From Telluribacter roseus (GTDB taxonomy: Bacteria; Bacteroidota; Bacteroidia; Cytophagales; Spirosomataceae), in the NCBI RefSeq assembly GCF_017355915.2, contig NZ_JAFEUV020000003.1, positions 256,858-320,857 on the forward strand: a stretch of 64,000 nt of DNA, read 5' to 3'. Numbering within the stretch: position 1 is the first letter of the stretch; each line of letters opens with the position of its first letter. The notes beneath the pieces are model-generated. The model worked only from the letters and a program-made list of their open reading frames with translations. It did not search any database and was not told where the DNA came from. Positions 43,833 to 52,043 of the stretch are shown piece by piece. Position numbers and translations under genes: made by a program.

Positions 43833-44407
43833 TGGTAAATCAGTTTTTTTGCCAATAATACTACTAAATGACGATAGATGCTTTCCCTTCCCTTATACCG
43901 TAGGATAAAAAGCCGTTGTACTTTTGCCGTAAGTTTAAGCAAAAAAAGGAGGAATAGCGCTCAGTGGAGGGATGGAAGGTAACATTTTACTTTTTATTCC
44001 ATAATTTTGCCCTGCATAGATCAAAGTTATGTACCACACACTACTCCTGCTGATACCTGGAAGTTATTGTAAGCCAGGAAGGAGTAGGAGCACATACAGT
44101 GCTTTTTTTCTTAAACTATGTCTGAATTATTTCTCTATCTCGACAAGTCCCCCCTGCGGAGTGGATGCTCACGGAGAAATACCCACCCCTACAAAGAGAC
44201 GATTGTCATTGCTTCGGAACGTATCCTTTGCTCTGGATTTCTCTTTGCTGTACCCCCAGTTACTCTCTTTTCTTTACCTGATATTTCTGGCCTTAGTGTA
44301 ACGTATCCGGGATAGGTATGTCCTGCTGATAAGGACTGCGTTGTGTAGGTGGTAAGGTAGAGTTGAGGTTGCTGGAATACTAAATGATGTTTCCAATATA
44401 TCTGTGT
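43833..44407 (+). other. Long leader region with two candidate promoters
   Basis: The 575-base gap before the glycosyltransferase gene holds two exact plus-strand -7 boxes: TACTTTTG (43919-43926) and TAATTTTG (44002-44009). Two short frames start soon after them (44029-44301 and 44118-44315), but neither resembles a family. If the promoters are used, the glycosyltransferase mRNA has a leader of about 390-480 bases. Confidence 0.4.
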
Positions 44408-45136
44408 ATGAATACTATTAAGAAGCTGTCCATAATTATTCCCGCTTATAATGAAGGTAAAACGATTACTACGGTTCTGGATAAAGTAAGGTATGTGCAA
44501 TTGATCCACTCCATTGCTAAGGAAATCATCATTGTGAATGACTGCTCACAGGATAATACCGAAGAGCAGGTGCTGGCCTATCAAAGACTGCACCAGGAAA
44601 CGCTGGACATCAGGTATTTCAAACACGACGTAAACAGAGGCAAGGGAGCGGCTTTGCGCACAGGTTTTCAGCAGGCTACCGGTGATGTATGCATCGTGCA
44701 GGATGCGGACCTGGAGTATGACCCTCATGAGTTTAACCTGTTGCTGAAGCCCATGATCGATGGATTTGCGGATGTAGTGTACGGCTCACGTTTTATGGGC
44801 GGACGCCCGCACCGGATCCTGTTTTTCTGGCACACCATCGGTAACAAGTTCCTGACGTTTGTGTCCAATATGGCTACCAATCTGAACTTGACGGACATGG
44901 AGACCTGCTACAAGATGTTTGATACCAAGCTGCTGCAAGGAATTAAACTGGAGGAAAACCGCTTTGGATTTGAGCCGGAGGTAACCGCCAAGATCGCCCG
45001 CGTTAAGGGGATCCGTATCTACGAAATAGGCGTGTCGTACTATGGACGTACCTACGCCGAGGGCAAGAAAATAAACTGGAAGGACGGGTTCCGTGCCCTG
45101 TACTGTATCTTGAAGTACGGCTTCCTCAGAATGTAA
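44408..45136 (+). CDS. Family 2 glycosyltransferase (dolichol-phosphate mannosyltransferase-like)
   Basis: From ATG 44408 the 242-residue protein has the GT-A fold motifs of the Dpm1-like GT2 branch: SIIIPAYNEGKTI, IIVNDCSQDNT, NRGKGAALRTGF, the metal-binding DADLEYDP and GSRFMGG, then TDMETCYKMF and EGKKINWKDG at the end. It has no membrane helices, unlike DPMS-type proteins with C-terminal anchors. It transfers a hexose from a nucleotide sugar (UDP-glucose or GDP-mannose) to polyprenyl phosphate or a similar lipid. The adjacent galU could supply the donor. Confidence 0.88.
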   Translation: MNTIKKLSIIIPAYNEGKTITTVLDKVRYVQLIHSIAKEIIIVNDCSQDNTEEQVLAYQRLHQETLDIRYFKHDVNRGKGAALRTGFQQATGDVCIVQDADLEYDPHEFNLLLKPMIDGFADVVYGSRFMGGRPHRILFFWHTIGNKFLTFVSNMATNLNLTDMETCYKMFDTKLLQGIKLEENRFGFEPEVTAKIARVKGIRIYEIGVSYYGRTYAEGKKINWKDGFRALYCILKYGFLRM

Positions 45137-45152
45137 AAACCGTATAGTAGCA

Positions 45153-45195
45153 ATAAAGCCCCTCCAGCTTCTTTTGTAAGCTGGAGGGGCTTTAT
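45153..45195. terminator. Bidirectional terminator
   Basis: Perfect 18-base arms: ATAAAGCCCCTCCAGCTT (45153-45170) and AAGCTGGAGGGGCTTTAT (45178-45195), loop of 7. Located between the convergent glycosyltransferase and cytochrome genes. Confidence 0.9.
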
Positions 45196-45211
45196 TGTAG
45201 GGGAGAGATGG

Positions 45212-46210
45212 CTACTTCATTGCTACGGGATCAAGGATAGAGAACTTCTCTACTTTGTTGTTTACCGGCTTCACGGTACGCAGGTACGCATAGATAGCTT
45301 TCAGATCCTCCTCCTTCATGTTTGCATACATGATCCAGGGCATGTTGGTCTGGAAGTCTTTCTCACCCACTGTCGCTGGTTTAAAAGAGCTGTCGGCGTA
45401 GGCCTTAAACCGGGCTACAAACGCTTCTTCGCTCCAGTTGCCTAGGCCGGTTGCCTTGTCGGGGGTCAGGTTGGCAGTGCGTACTACGCGTCCGTTGCCC
45501 ATGCCCATTTCCCAGCCACCGGCCAGGTCCATGCCCTCGATCTTGTTGCCCTGGGCATCGGGCTTGGTATGGCACTCAAAGCAGCCTGCTATGTTGATCA
45601 GATAACGACCATACGCTACTTTGTCACTTGGGTCGGGACGCTTGCCTCCGGGGGCATTCTGAGGAATGGTATTCAGGATGAAGTTGAAGGGGAACGAAGG
45701 ATTGGACTCGGGTACCTCGCTGTCGATGGGCTGGAGACTTCTCAGGTACGCTATAACATCTTTGATATCTTCGGGGTCAGCCTCGGCGTAGTACTTATAG
45801 GGCATAACCGGAAATATGGTCTTGCCGTGCTTGTTGACACCGGTGGTAATGGTGCGGTATATTTCACCGTCGGTCCAGTCTTTCAGGCGGGCTGGAGTAA
45901 TATTGCGTGAATAAAACGTACCGGGGAAGCCCAGAGTCTCATCGAACACTTCACCACCGGCGCCATAGGTATTCATTTTGAGCGGACCAGCAAACTTCGT
46001 AAAATCTCTCTGGCTATGGCAGTCCATACATACCATTACGTTGTTGGCCAGGTACCGTCCGTGTTCGATGCGTTCGGGAGTTGCCTGGACGGTTAGCACG
46101 GGAGCATCATCTACGTCGGGCAGGACGTAAGTAGTGTAAGCCGCCGCTCCCGCGACAACTATTACCACAAGGGCCAGAAACCAGCCGGCGATTTTTAAAA
46201 GTGTTTTCAT
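45212..46210 (-). CDS. Dihaem c-type cytochrome
   Basis: The 332-residue protein has an N-terminal membrane anchor (residues 5-27) and two haem-binding motifs: CMDCH (about residue 61) and CFECH (about 211). The spacing gives two cytochrome c domains, each with downstream Met candidates (FPVMPYKYY, TNMPWIMYAN). It acts in the periplasm as an electron carrier. This type often accepts electrons from FAD-less molybdenum hydroxylases like the one at 34.9-37.6 kb, but the two are 7.6 kb apart and on separate transcripts. Confidence 0.88.
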   Translation of the reverse strand: MKTLLKIAGWFLALVVIVVAGAAAYTTYVLPDVDDAPVLTVQATPERIEHGRYLANNVMVCMDCHSQRDFTKFAGPLKMNTYGAGGEVFDETLGFPGTFYSRNITPARLKDWTDGEIYRTITTGVNKHGKTIFPVMPYKYYAEADPEDIKDVIAYLRSLQPIDSEVPESNPSFPFNFILNTIPQNAPGGKRPDPSDKVAYGRYLINIAGCFECHTKPDAQGNKIEGMDLAGGWEMGMGNGRVVRTANLTPDKATGLGNWSEEAFVARFKAYADSSFKPATVGEKDFQTNMPWIMYANMKEEDLKAIYAYLRTVKPVNNKVEKFSILDPVAMK

Positions 46211-46302
46211 TCAGAATGATGGTTAAGGTGGTAAAGAGGCAGGAATAATGGTATTATTCAGCAGTATCGTATTGATTAATAAAGATATAGATACTAATAA
46301 AC

Positions 46303-46340
46303 AAAAAAAAGCACGGCCCTCAGAGCCGTGCTTTTTTTTA
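46303..46340 (-). terminator. Terminator, strong on both strands
   Basis: AAAAAAAAGCACGGC, loop CCTCAGA, GCCGTGCTTTTTTTT: perfect stem with a T-run on both strands. It lies between the cytochrome promoter region and the YceI gene end; on the minus strand it terminates the YceI gene. Confidence 0.9.
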
Positions 46341-46369
46341 TTAAGCGGTAGATTATTATGTAGGTATGG

Positions 46370-46909
46370 TTACTGCTTTGCTACCTGTACGTTGATTACC
46401 AGCTTCACTTCGTCAGCTACTACCACGCCACCTGCTTCGGTTACGGCGTGCCAGGTCAGCCCAAAGTCCTTGCGGTTAATCTTGCCATTGATCTCAAATC
46501 CTGCCTTGTTGTTGCCGTAGAAGTCGACCATGCTGCCACCGTACTCAGCAGTAAGTACTACTGGCTTAGTGACACCCTTAATGGTCATATCTCCCGTGAT
46601 CTTGTAGGTATCACCACCGGTTTTTTCAACGGCAGTTGATACGAAAGTAAGTTTTGGGTGGTTTTCGGCATCAAAGAAATCCGCCGAGCGCAGGTGCTGG
46701 TCGCGCTGCTCCTGGTTGGTATCAATGCTGGCTACATCCGCCGAGAACTGGATCTGGGCCGTAGTGAAATCTTCACCTTCGGTTTCGACGGTACCTTCGA
46801 ACTGCTTGAAAGATCCGGTTACGGTAGAGATAACCAGGTGCTTTACCTTAAACTGAATTTCGGAGTGGGTGGGATCAATAGCCCAGGTAGTTTTTACTGC
46901 AGCTTCCAT
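46370..46909 (-). CDS. YceI-family lipocalin-like protein
   Basis: From ATG 46909 the product has 179 residues with the YceI fold: WAIDPTHSEIQFKVKHLVISTVTGSF at the start, DTNQEQRDQHLRSADFFDAENHPKLTFVS in the middle and GLTWHAV near the end. YceI proteins bind isoprenoid-type lipids. No signal peptide is present, so this member is cytoplasmic. The frame extends upstream to 47002 without signal character. A 12-base palindrome lies about 50 bases upstream of the start. Confidence 0.9.
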   Translation of the reverse strand: MEAAVKTTWAIDPTHSEIQFKVKHLVISTVTGSFKQFEGTVETEGEDFTTAQIQFSADVASIDTNQEQRDQHLRSADFFDAENHPKLTFVSTAVEKTGGDTYKITGDMTIKGVTKPVVLTAEYGGSMVDFYGNNKAGFEINGKINRKDFGLTWHAVTEAGGVVVADEVKLVINVQVAKQ

Positions 46910-46958
46910 AGTAGTGTTAAGTAAATTTTTTAGAAAATTGCGTATGTTTTTACATTTA

Positions 46959-46970
46959 ATGTATATACAT
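46959..46970. promoter_or_regulatory. Perfect palindrome ATGTATATACAT upstream of the YceI gene
   Basis: A 12-base self-complementary AT-rich site 50-61 bases before the YceI start codon. It could be an operator or just AT-rich promoter sequence; no exact TAnnTTTG box is adjacent. Confidence 0.3.
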
Positions 46971-47000
46971 ATAATGTTGCTATTATAGTTCCGCTTGATC

Positions 47001-47029
47001 AAAAAAAAACCGCACCGTGTAAGTGCGGG
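47001..47029 (-). terminator. Terminator of the small acidic-protein gene
   Basis: On the minus strand CCGCAC, a 7-base loop and GTGCGG are followed by nine T residues. It lies 31 bases beyond the stop of the 62-codon gene at 47060-47248. Confidence 0.75.
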
Positions 47030-47059
47030 ATTATATGGAATTGAAAATGAGAAAGAAAA

Positions 47060-47248
47060 CTATTCTTTTTCATCAGTGGTATTTTCTTCGTCATTATCCT
47101 CATTGTCCCTACTACTGTGGTTGATACTAGGATCCTCCGCTGGAGGAGTAGTAGGGACAGTATTAGTAGGATAGGAAGTAAAAACAGGTGCCTCAAAGGC
47201 TTCCTTCTCAACACCTGGTATGGCTGGTTCTCCTCTTCTGCGTACCAT
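47060..47248 (-). CDS. Small acidic hypothetical protein
   Basis: A 62-residue product (MVRRRGEPAIPGVEKEAFEA at the start, then a Pro/Thr stretch and an acidic tail DNEDNDEENTTDEKE). No signal peptide or membrane helix. The family is unknown and the protein is probably disordered. The ATG, A-rich leader and well-formed terminator directly downstream argue for a real, transcribed gene. Confidence 0.5.
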   Translation of the reverse strand: MVRRRGEPAIPGVEKEAFEAPVFTSYPTNTVPTTPPAEDPSINHSSRDNEDNDEENTTDEKE

Positions 47249-47392
47249 AATCGTATTTTTTTTAGTTTAACAACTATTTGCCTTGTATAGCTAAACAATC
47301 ATTCCACGCATACGGGGCCTGCCTATGCCTGCCAAATGGGGAATTACTTCTATCCCTGTGGATTAGGGGCACAACAGGCCTATTCAAACAGA

Positions 47393-47419
47393 AAGCACCG
47401 GCTCTCTGAGCCGGTGCTT
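47393..47419 (-). terminator. Terminator after the LolA-like gene
   Basis: AAGCACCGGCTC (47393-47404) pairs with GAGCCGGTGCTT (47408-47419). On the minus strand the stem is followed by TCTGTTT. It lies 31 bases beyond the stop at 47451. Confidence 0.75.
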
Positions 47420-47450
47420 GTACTACTGTTGAATACGATAAGAGCTAGTA

Positions 47451-48182
47451 TCAGTTCTTAGGCATTGCAAAGATGCTTTCGTCTATCTTGGGGTTCACCT
47501 GCACGGATTTCACTACCATGGTAATGGCACCAGGCATAGCGGGCGACTCGATTTCGGCCGAGAAAGGATAAGTAATGCCATCCACCTTCTTGAAGTTAGA
47601 CTGGGACATCTTGGTTTCTACATCCTGGCCATTTACGTTTGCTTTGACCAGCGTGCGAACGATGTAGTACGTATCTTTAGAGATGTAGTTGGTGAGGGTA
47701 ACACCATTGGCGTTGGTAACTTTTACCAGATACACCGGAGCGCCTTCCAGCGTCTCCTGCCCTATGAGCTCGGCCTTATATCCCTTAGCCTTGTAGTTGT
47801 AGAGGCCGGTCAGATCAACCTGTCCTGACATAGCTTTGACCATCTCATCGGGTAGGGGCGTAGCAGTACTCTGTCCCGTCATAGGGTTGATGGTCCAGCC
47901 GGTAGTACCATCCAGCGCCTGGATGACCTTCGTACCCTGGATATCGGTTTCGCTACGGAAGCCGCGCTGCTGTACAATGGTTGTAGTGGTAGGTATTTCC
48001 ATGCCCATCACCTGCATGGCCGCGTCTATTTTCATACTCTTCAAATTGGATAATTTGGCGGCTCCTCCCATAGCCTCCACGTGTTTATTGATGATTTCGT
48101 CCACATTCTGAGCCGAAGCGCCAGTGAAAACCAGGGCGATAAGAGCCACTACAAGCGCCCGGAAAATCTTTTGATTAGCCAT
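47451..48182 (-). CDS. LolA-like outer-membrane lipoprotein-sorting-type protein
   Basis: The 243-residue product has a signal peptide (to TGASAQ), then DEIINKHVEAMGGAAKLSNLKSMKI, a sequence start common to secreted Bacteroidota proteins annotated as outer-membrane lipoprotein-sorting or LolA-like. Strand motifs of the LolA half-barrel follow (GYKAELIGQETLEGAPVYLVKV, TYYIVRTLVKANVNGQDVETKMS). It probably binds a lipid or lipoprotein in the periplasm. It is not a true LolA, which is smaller and lacks this N-terminus. Upstream of it lie the atpG/atpA genes, but they terminate before it. Confidence 0.7.
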   Translation of the reverse strand: MANQKIFRALVVALIALVFTGASAQNVDEIINKHVEAMGGAAKLSNLKSMKIDAAMQVMGMEIPTTTTIVQQRGFRSETDIQGTKVIQALDGTTGWTINPMTGQSTATPLPDEMVKAMSGQVDLTGLYNYKAKGYKAELIGQETLEGAPVYLVKVTNANGVTLTNYISKDTYYIVRTLVKANVNGQDVETKMSQSNFKKVDGITYPFSAEIESPAMPGAITMVVKSVQVNPKIDESIFAMPKN

Positions 48183-48349
48183 AAAGTAATTAGGTATAGT
48201 AAAAGTTAGGTTGACAGAGCTCCAAGGCTCTGCTGCTTAGGTAAAACGCTTTTATAAAGGTAGCATTATACAGGAGTCAGAATAACATTGCCTGATGTTA
48301 AATTATTCAACTAGTTTGTTTGAAAGCTAAGGGGGCCAGAGCCAGGATG

Positions 48350-48393
48350 TGCGGAAACAAAAACGGGACGGATCTGTAAGACCCGCCCCGTTA
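48350..48393 (-). terminator. Terminator of the atpA-atpG operon
   Basis: On the minus strand ACGGGGCGG pairs with CCGTCCCGT (one G-U pair), followed by TTTTTGTTT. It lies 23 bases after the atpG stop. Confidence 0.75.
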
Positions 48394-48415
48394 TAAGATA
48401 TACTCTTCTGAGCTA

Positions 48416-49303
48416 TTAAGCTGATAGTGCTTCGGCACCCCCTACGATTTCGAGGATTTCCTTCGTAATTGCCGCCTGACGGGTACGGTTGTACACGAGG
48501 CGCAGCTCCTTCAGTAGCTCCTGAGCGTTATCGGTAGCTTTATCCATCGCTGTCATGCGAGCTCCGTGTTCCGAAGCATTGGACTCAAGTACCGCCCGAT
48601 ACAGCTGAATTTTCAGTGTCTTGGGGATCAGTTCACTCACTATCTGGGCCTCCGAAGGCTCGAATATATAGCTGACATTGGATGCCTGCGTGCTGGTAGT
48701 ATCTTCCTGAGCCGAAGCAATCGGCAGGAAAGGCTCCGTGCGGATAATCTGAGTAGCTACGTTTTTGAACTCGTTGTACACCAGTTCGACCGCATCATAA
48801 CGTCCCTGCGAGAAGGAGTTCATGATATCCTCGGCAACTTCCTTTACGGCTACGAAGCTAAGGCGGGTGAAGACATCCGCGTAGCGGGTATCAACCTTGA
48901 AGCCACGACGTGCCATGGCTTCTCCTCCTTTTTTACCGATAGCCAGGATCTCGACATTGCCCCGGCCTGCCTGCTCGGCATACTGGGTTCTGATACGTTC
49001 AATAGTCGCCTTGATAATATTGCTATTAAAGGCACCGGCTAGTCCGCGGTCGGAAGTAACTACTACAAACAGTACATTCTCAACCGGACGTACTCTGGAA
49101 AAGGGGCTTTCGGTGGCGGTTTCGGTACCGGCCGATACCGTAGCCAGCATCTCACCTAATTTTTGCGCGTAAGGGCGCATCTGAAATATACTATCCTGAG
49201 CTCGCCGCAGTTTGGCCGCTGACACCATCTTCATTGCTTTGGTGATCTGCTGCGTAGAATTGACCGAGACGATCCGGTTACGTACTTCTTTTAAGCTTGC
49301 CAT
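48416..49303 (-). CDS. atpG: ATP synthase F1 subunit gamma
   Basis: The 295-residue protein has the gamma hallmarks: the N-terminal helix ASLKEVRNRIVSVNSTQQITKAMKMVSAAKLRRAQ, the Rossmann-like middle (VVVTSDRGLAGAFNSNIIKA) and the C-terminal helix MTAMDKATDNAQELLKELRLVYNRTRQAAITKEILEIVGGAEAL. The subunit is the rotor shaft in the catalytic hexamer. It follows atpA by 101 bases on the same strand and ends at a terminator; no atpD, atpC or atpB is present here. Confidence 0.98.
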   Translation of the reverse strand: MASLKEVRNRIVSVNSTQQITKAMKMVSAAKLRRAQDSIFQMRPYAQKLGEMLATVSAGTETATESPFSRVRPVENVLFVVVTSDRGLAGAFNSNIIKATIERIRTQYAEQAGRGNVEILAIGKKGGEAMARRGFKVDTRYADVFTRLSFVAVKEVAEDIMNSFSQGRYDAVELVYNEFKNVATQIIRTEPFLPIASAQEDTTSTQASNVSYIFEPSEAQIVSELIPKTLKIQLYRAVLESNASEHGARMTAMDKATDNAQELLKELRLVYNRTRQAAITKEILEIVGGAEALSA

Positions 49304-49404
49304 ACGTAGACTAAAAGTGGAAGGCTAAAGCAGAAGAGAGCGAAATGCAGGATTGCACGTACCACTCTCTTCTGGCTATTGTCTTATATATTAGGTTTTT
49401 CTAA

Positions 49405-50985
49405 TTAGGCTGCGTACTTGGTCGCAACGTCCTTTGCTACTCTCTCAAGAACCCCGGTGATGGTATCGTCAAACTTACCAGCACGCAGTGCAGACAGCGT
49501 ATCGCTATGCTGAGCAGCCAGTACAGCCAGGAAGTCTTTTTCGAACTCACGAACCTGAGCTACGGGTACTCTATCCATCAGACCTTTGGTAGAAGCGTAG
49601 ATGATAGCCACCTGCTGCTCAACGGTTACTGGTGAGTACTGAGGCTGCTTCAGAACCTCGAGGTTACGGCGTCCCCGGTCGATTGCCAGCTTGGTAGCGG
49701 CATCAAGATCCGAACCGAACTTAGCGAAAGCTTCCAGCTCACGGAACTGAGCCTGATCCAGCTTCAGCGTACCGGCCACCTTCTTCATTGACTTGATCTG
49801 AGCGTTACCACCCACGCGTGATACCGAAATACCTACGTTGATAGCGGGACGGATACCTGCGTTAAACAGGTTGGACTCAAGGAAGATCTGACCGTCCGTA
49901 ATCGAGATTACGTTGGTAGGGATATAGGCAGATACGTCACCAGCCTGGGTTTCAATGATCGGAAGAGCCGTCAGTGAACCACCTCCTCTAACCTTACCAG
50001 CCAGTGAAGGTGGCAGGTCGTTCATTTCGCGAGCGATGGAGTCATCAGCAACGATCTTAGCGGCACGCTCCAGCAGGCGGCTGTGCAGGTAGAATACGTC
50101 ACCAGGGTACGCCTCACGTCCGGGAGGACGACGCAGCAGCAGAGATACCTCACGGTAAGCTACCGCCTGCTTGGAAAGGTCATCATATACAACCAGGGCA
50201 GGGCGTCCGGTATCGCGGAAGTACTCACCGATGGCAGCACCCGTAAACGGAGCAAAGAACTGCATAGGTGAAGGATCAGAAGCCGCAGCAGCTACGATTA
50301 CAGTGTAATCCATAGCTCCGTAACGACGAAGTGTAGCTTCGATCTGCTTGATCGTAGAAGCTTTCTGACCACAGGCTACGTAGATACAGAATACAGGCTG
50401 TCCTTTATCGTAGAATTCTTTCTGGTTGATGATCGCGTCAATCGCAACGGCAGTCTTACCAGTCTGGCGGTCACCGATGATCAATTCGCGCTGGCCGCGG
50501 CCGATAGGAATCATAGCATCGATCGCCTTGATACCTGTCTGCAGGGGCTCATTTACGGGCTGACGGTAGATAACACCCGGTGCCTTACGCTCCAGAGGCA
50601 TCTCGTACAGCTCTCCCTGGAGAGGACCCATACCATCGATAGGCTCAGCCAGAGTATTTACTACACGACCCACGATCTGATCACCTACTCTTACGGAAGC
50701 AATCTCGTTGGTACGCTTTACAGTGTCACCTTCTTTAATCTCACTATAGTCGCCCAATAGTACGGCTCCTACGTTATCCTCTTCGAGGTTTAGGGCCAGG
50801 GCTTTCAGTCCATTTTCGAATACAAGCAGCTCACCGGCTTGTACTTTTGAAAGGCCATAGATACGCGCAACCCCGTCACCGACCTGGAGTACCGTACCTA
50901 CCTCTTCGAGTTCGGCCTCTGTTTTAGCGCCCGCAAGCTGCTCGCGCAAGATAGCCGAAACTTCGTCTGGTCTTACAGATATCAT
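49405..50985 (-). CDS. atpA: ATP synthase F1 subunit alpha
   Basis: The 526-residue protein is a full-length alpha subunit: N-terminal beta barrel with [11 protein letters not shown], the Walker A motif GDRQTGKT (about 172-179), [15 protein letters not shown], the [29 protein letters not shown] block and the C-terminal helical domain. It forms the non-catalytic nucleotide sites of F1. Its start is preceded by a minus-strand -7 box and not by atpH, so atpA-atpG form a two-gene unit here. Confidence 0.98.
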   Translation of the reverse strand: MISVRPDEVSAILREQLAGAKTEAELEEVGTVLQVGDGVARIYGLSKVQAGELLVFENGLKALALNLEEDNVGAVLLGDYSEIKEGDTVKRTNEIASVRVGDQIVGRVVNTLAEPIDGMGPLQGELYEMPLERKAPGVIYRQPVNEPLQTGIKAIDAMIPIGRGQRELIIGDRQTGKTAVAIDAIINQKEFYDKGQPVFCIYVACGQKASTIKQIEATLRRYGAMDYTVIVAAAASDPSPMQFFAPFTGAAIGEYFRDTGRPALVVYDDLSKQAVAYREVSLLLRRPPGREAYPGDVFYLHSRLLERAAKIVADDSIAREMNDLPPSLAGKVRGGGSLTALPIIETQAGDVSAYIPTNVISITDGQIFLESNLFNAGIRPAINVGISVSRVGGNAQIKSMKKVAGTLKLDQAQFRELEAFAKFGSDLDAATKLAIDRGRRNLEVLKQPQYSPVTVEQQVAIIYASTKGLMDRVPVAQVREFEKDFLAVLAAQHSDTLSALRAGKFDDTITGVLERVAKDVATKYAA

Positions 50986-51035
50986 AGTATAATTGACTTA
51001 TTTTAAGTGTAGAAGAAACTTACCCAAAAGTGCCG

Positions 51036-51043
51036 CAAATTTA
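51036..51043 (-). promoter_or_regulatory. Candidate -7 box (TAAATTTG) for atpA-atpG
   Basis: CAAATTTA on the plus strand is TAAATTTG on the minus strand, an exact TAnnTTTG match 51 bases before the atpA ATG. The -33 element is not clear. The region is AT-rich and shared with the divergent FKBP gene. Confidence 0.45.
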
Positions 51044-51273
51044 CGGCATTATTTTCTTATAATAGACATTAACTACAAAAAACATTGGTGTTAAAAATTA
51101 GATTTTTCTTAGTTAATCTCCGGACCCCCGCTTATCCGTCCCAAAAACCGCCAATCAACACTAATTATCACTTAACCAAACTTTTTTAGGTACAAACTGT
51201 GTTTTTTAAGTAATTGATTTCGTTTTTTACCAATCAATTACAAATCTATTTTTTATCGATTTAAAAAATCCGA

Positions 51274-52032
51274 ATGTACATCAATTTGAAAGCAATGCTT
51301 GCCACAGTAGCCTGCGCTACCTTGCTGGCTACAAATGGGATAGCACAGACTACCAAGAAAACAACCAAACCTGCACCCACCAAACCTGCAACTACTGCTC
51401 CCAAGGCTGCAACAGCCAGTGCTACTCCGACTCTCAAGACCAACGTTGATTCTGTGGCGTACGCGATAGGCGTCAGTGTAGCCGGATCAATCAAATCACA
51501 GGGACTTTCGGATATTAATACGGAGCACCTGGTAAGGGCTATCAATGAAACACTGAAAGGTGGTACTACCGCCATGACGCCTGAGCAGGCTAACCAGGTC
51601 ATTGGTGAGTACTTCCAGAAGCAGTCTTCCGTGAAAGGACAGGCTAATAAGCAGGCAGGTGAGAAGTTCCTGGCCGAGAATAAGAAAAGACCTCAAGTAA
51701 AGACAACTGAAAGTGGGCTACAGTACGAGGTGATCAAAATGGGGGACGGTCCTAAGCCGGCGGCAACGGATCGCGTAAAGACTCATTATCACGGTACTTT
51801 AACCGATGGAACAGTATTTGATAGTTCAGTAGAACGGGGCGAACCAGTAGAGTTCCCGGTCAATGGTGTAATACAAGGCTGGCAGGAAGCTCTACAGCTG
51901 ATGCCGGTTGGCTCCAAGTGGAAACTGTACCTTCCATCCGAGCTGGCGTACGGTGAACGTGCCGCCGGACCAACGATCGGACCAAATTCTGCTCTCGTCT
52001 TCGAAGTGGAATTGTTAGAAATCCTTAAATAG
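51274..52032 (+). CDS. FKBP-type peptidyl-prolyl isomerase (Mip/FkpA-like)
   Basis: The 252-residue product has a signal peptide (MYINLKAMLATVACATLLATNGIAQ), a Thr/Pro/Lys/Ala-rich linker (about 27-52), an FKBP_N dimerisation domain (about 55-140, SVAYAIGVSVAGSIKSQG) and an FKBP domain (150-252) with VKTHYHGTLTDGTVFDSS, GVIQGWQEALQLM and LPSELAYGE. It speeds up proline isomerisation and acts as a chaperone in the periplasm. It is 11 bases upstream of the processing-protease gene, so the two make a periplasmic protein-quality operon. Confidence 0.93.
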   Translation: MYINLKAMLATVACATLLATNGIAQTTKKTTKPAPTKPATTAPKAATASATPTLKTNVDSVAYAIGVSVAGSIKSQGLSDINTEHLVRAINETLKGGTTAMTPEQANQVIGEYFQKQSSVKGQANKQAGEKFLAENKKRPQVKTTESGLQYEVIKMGDGPKPAATDRVKTHYHGTLTDGTVFDSSVERGEPVEFPVNGVIQGWQEALQLMPVGSKWKLYLPSELAYGERAAGPTIGPNSALVFEVELLEILK

Positions 52033-52043
52033 TATTTTTGAAT

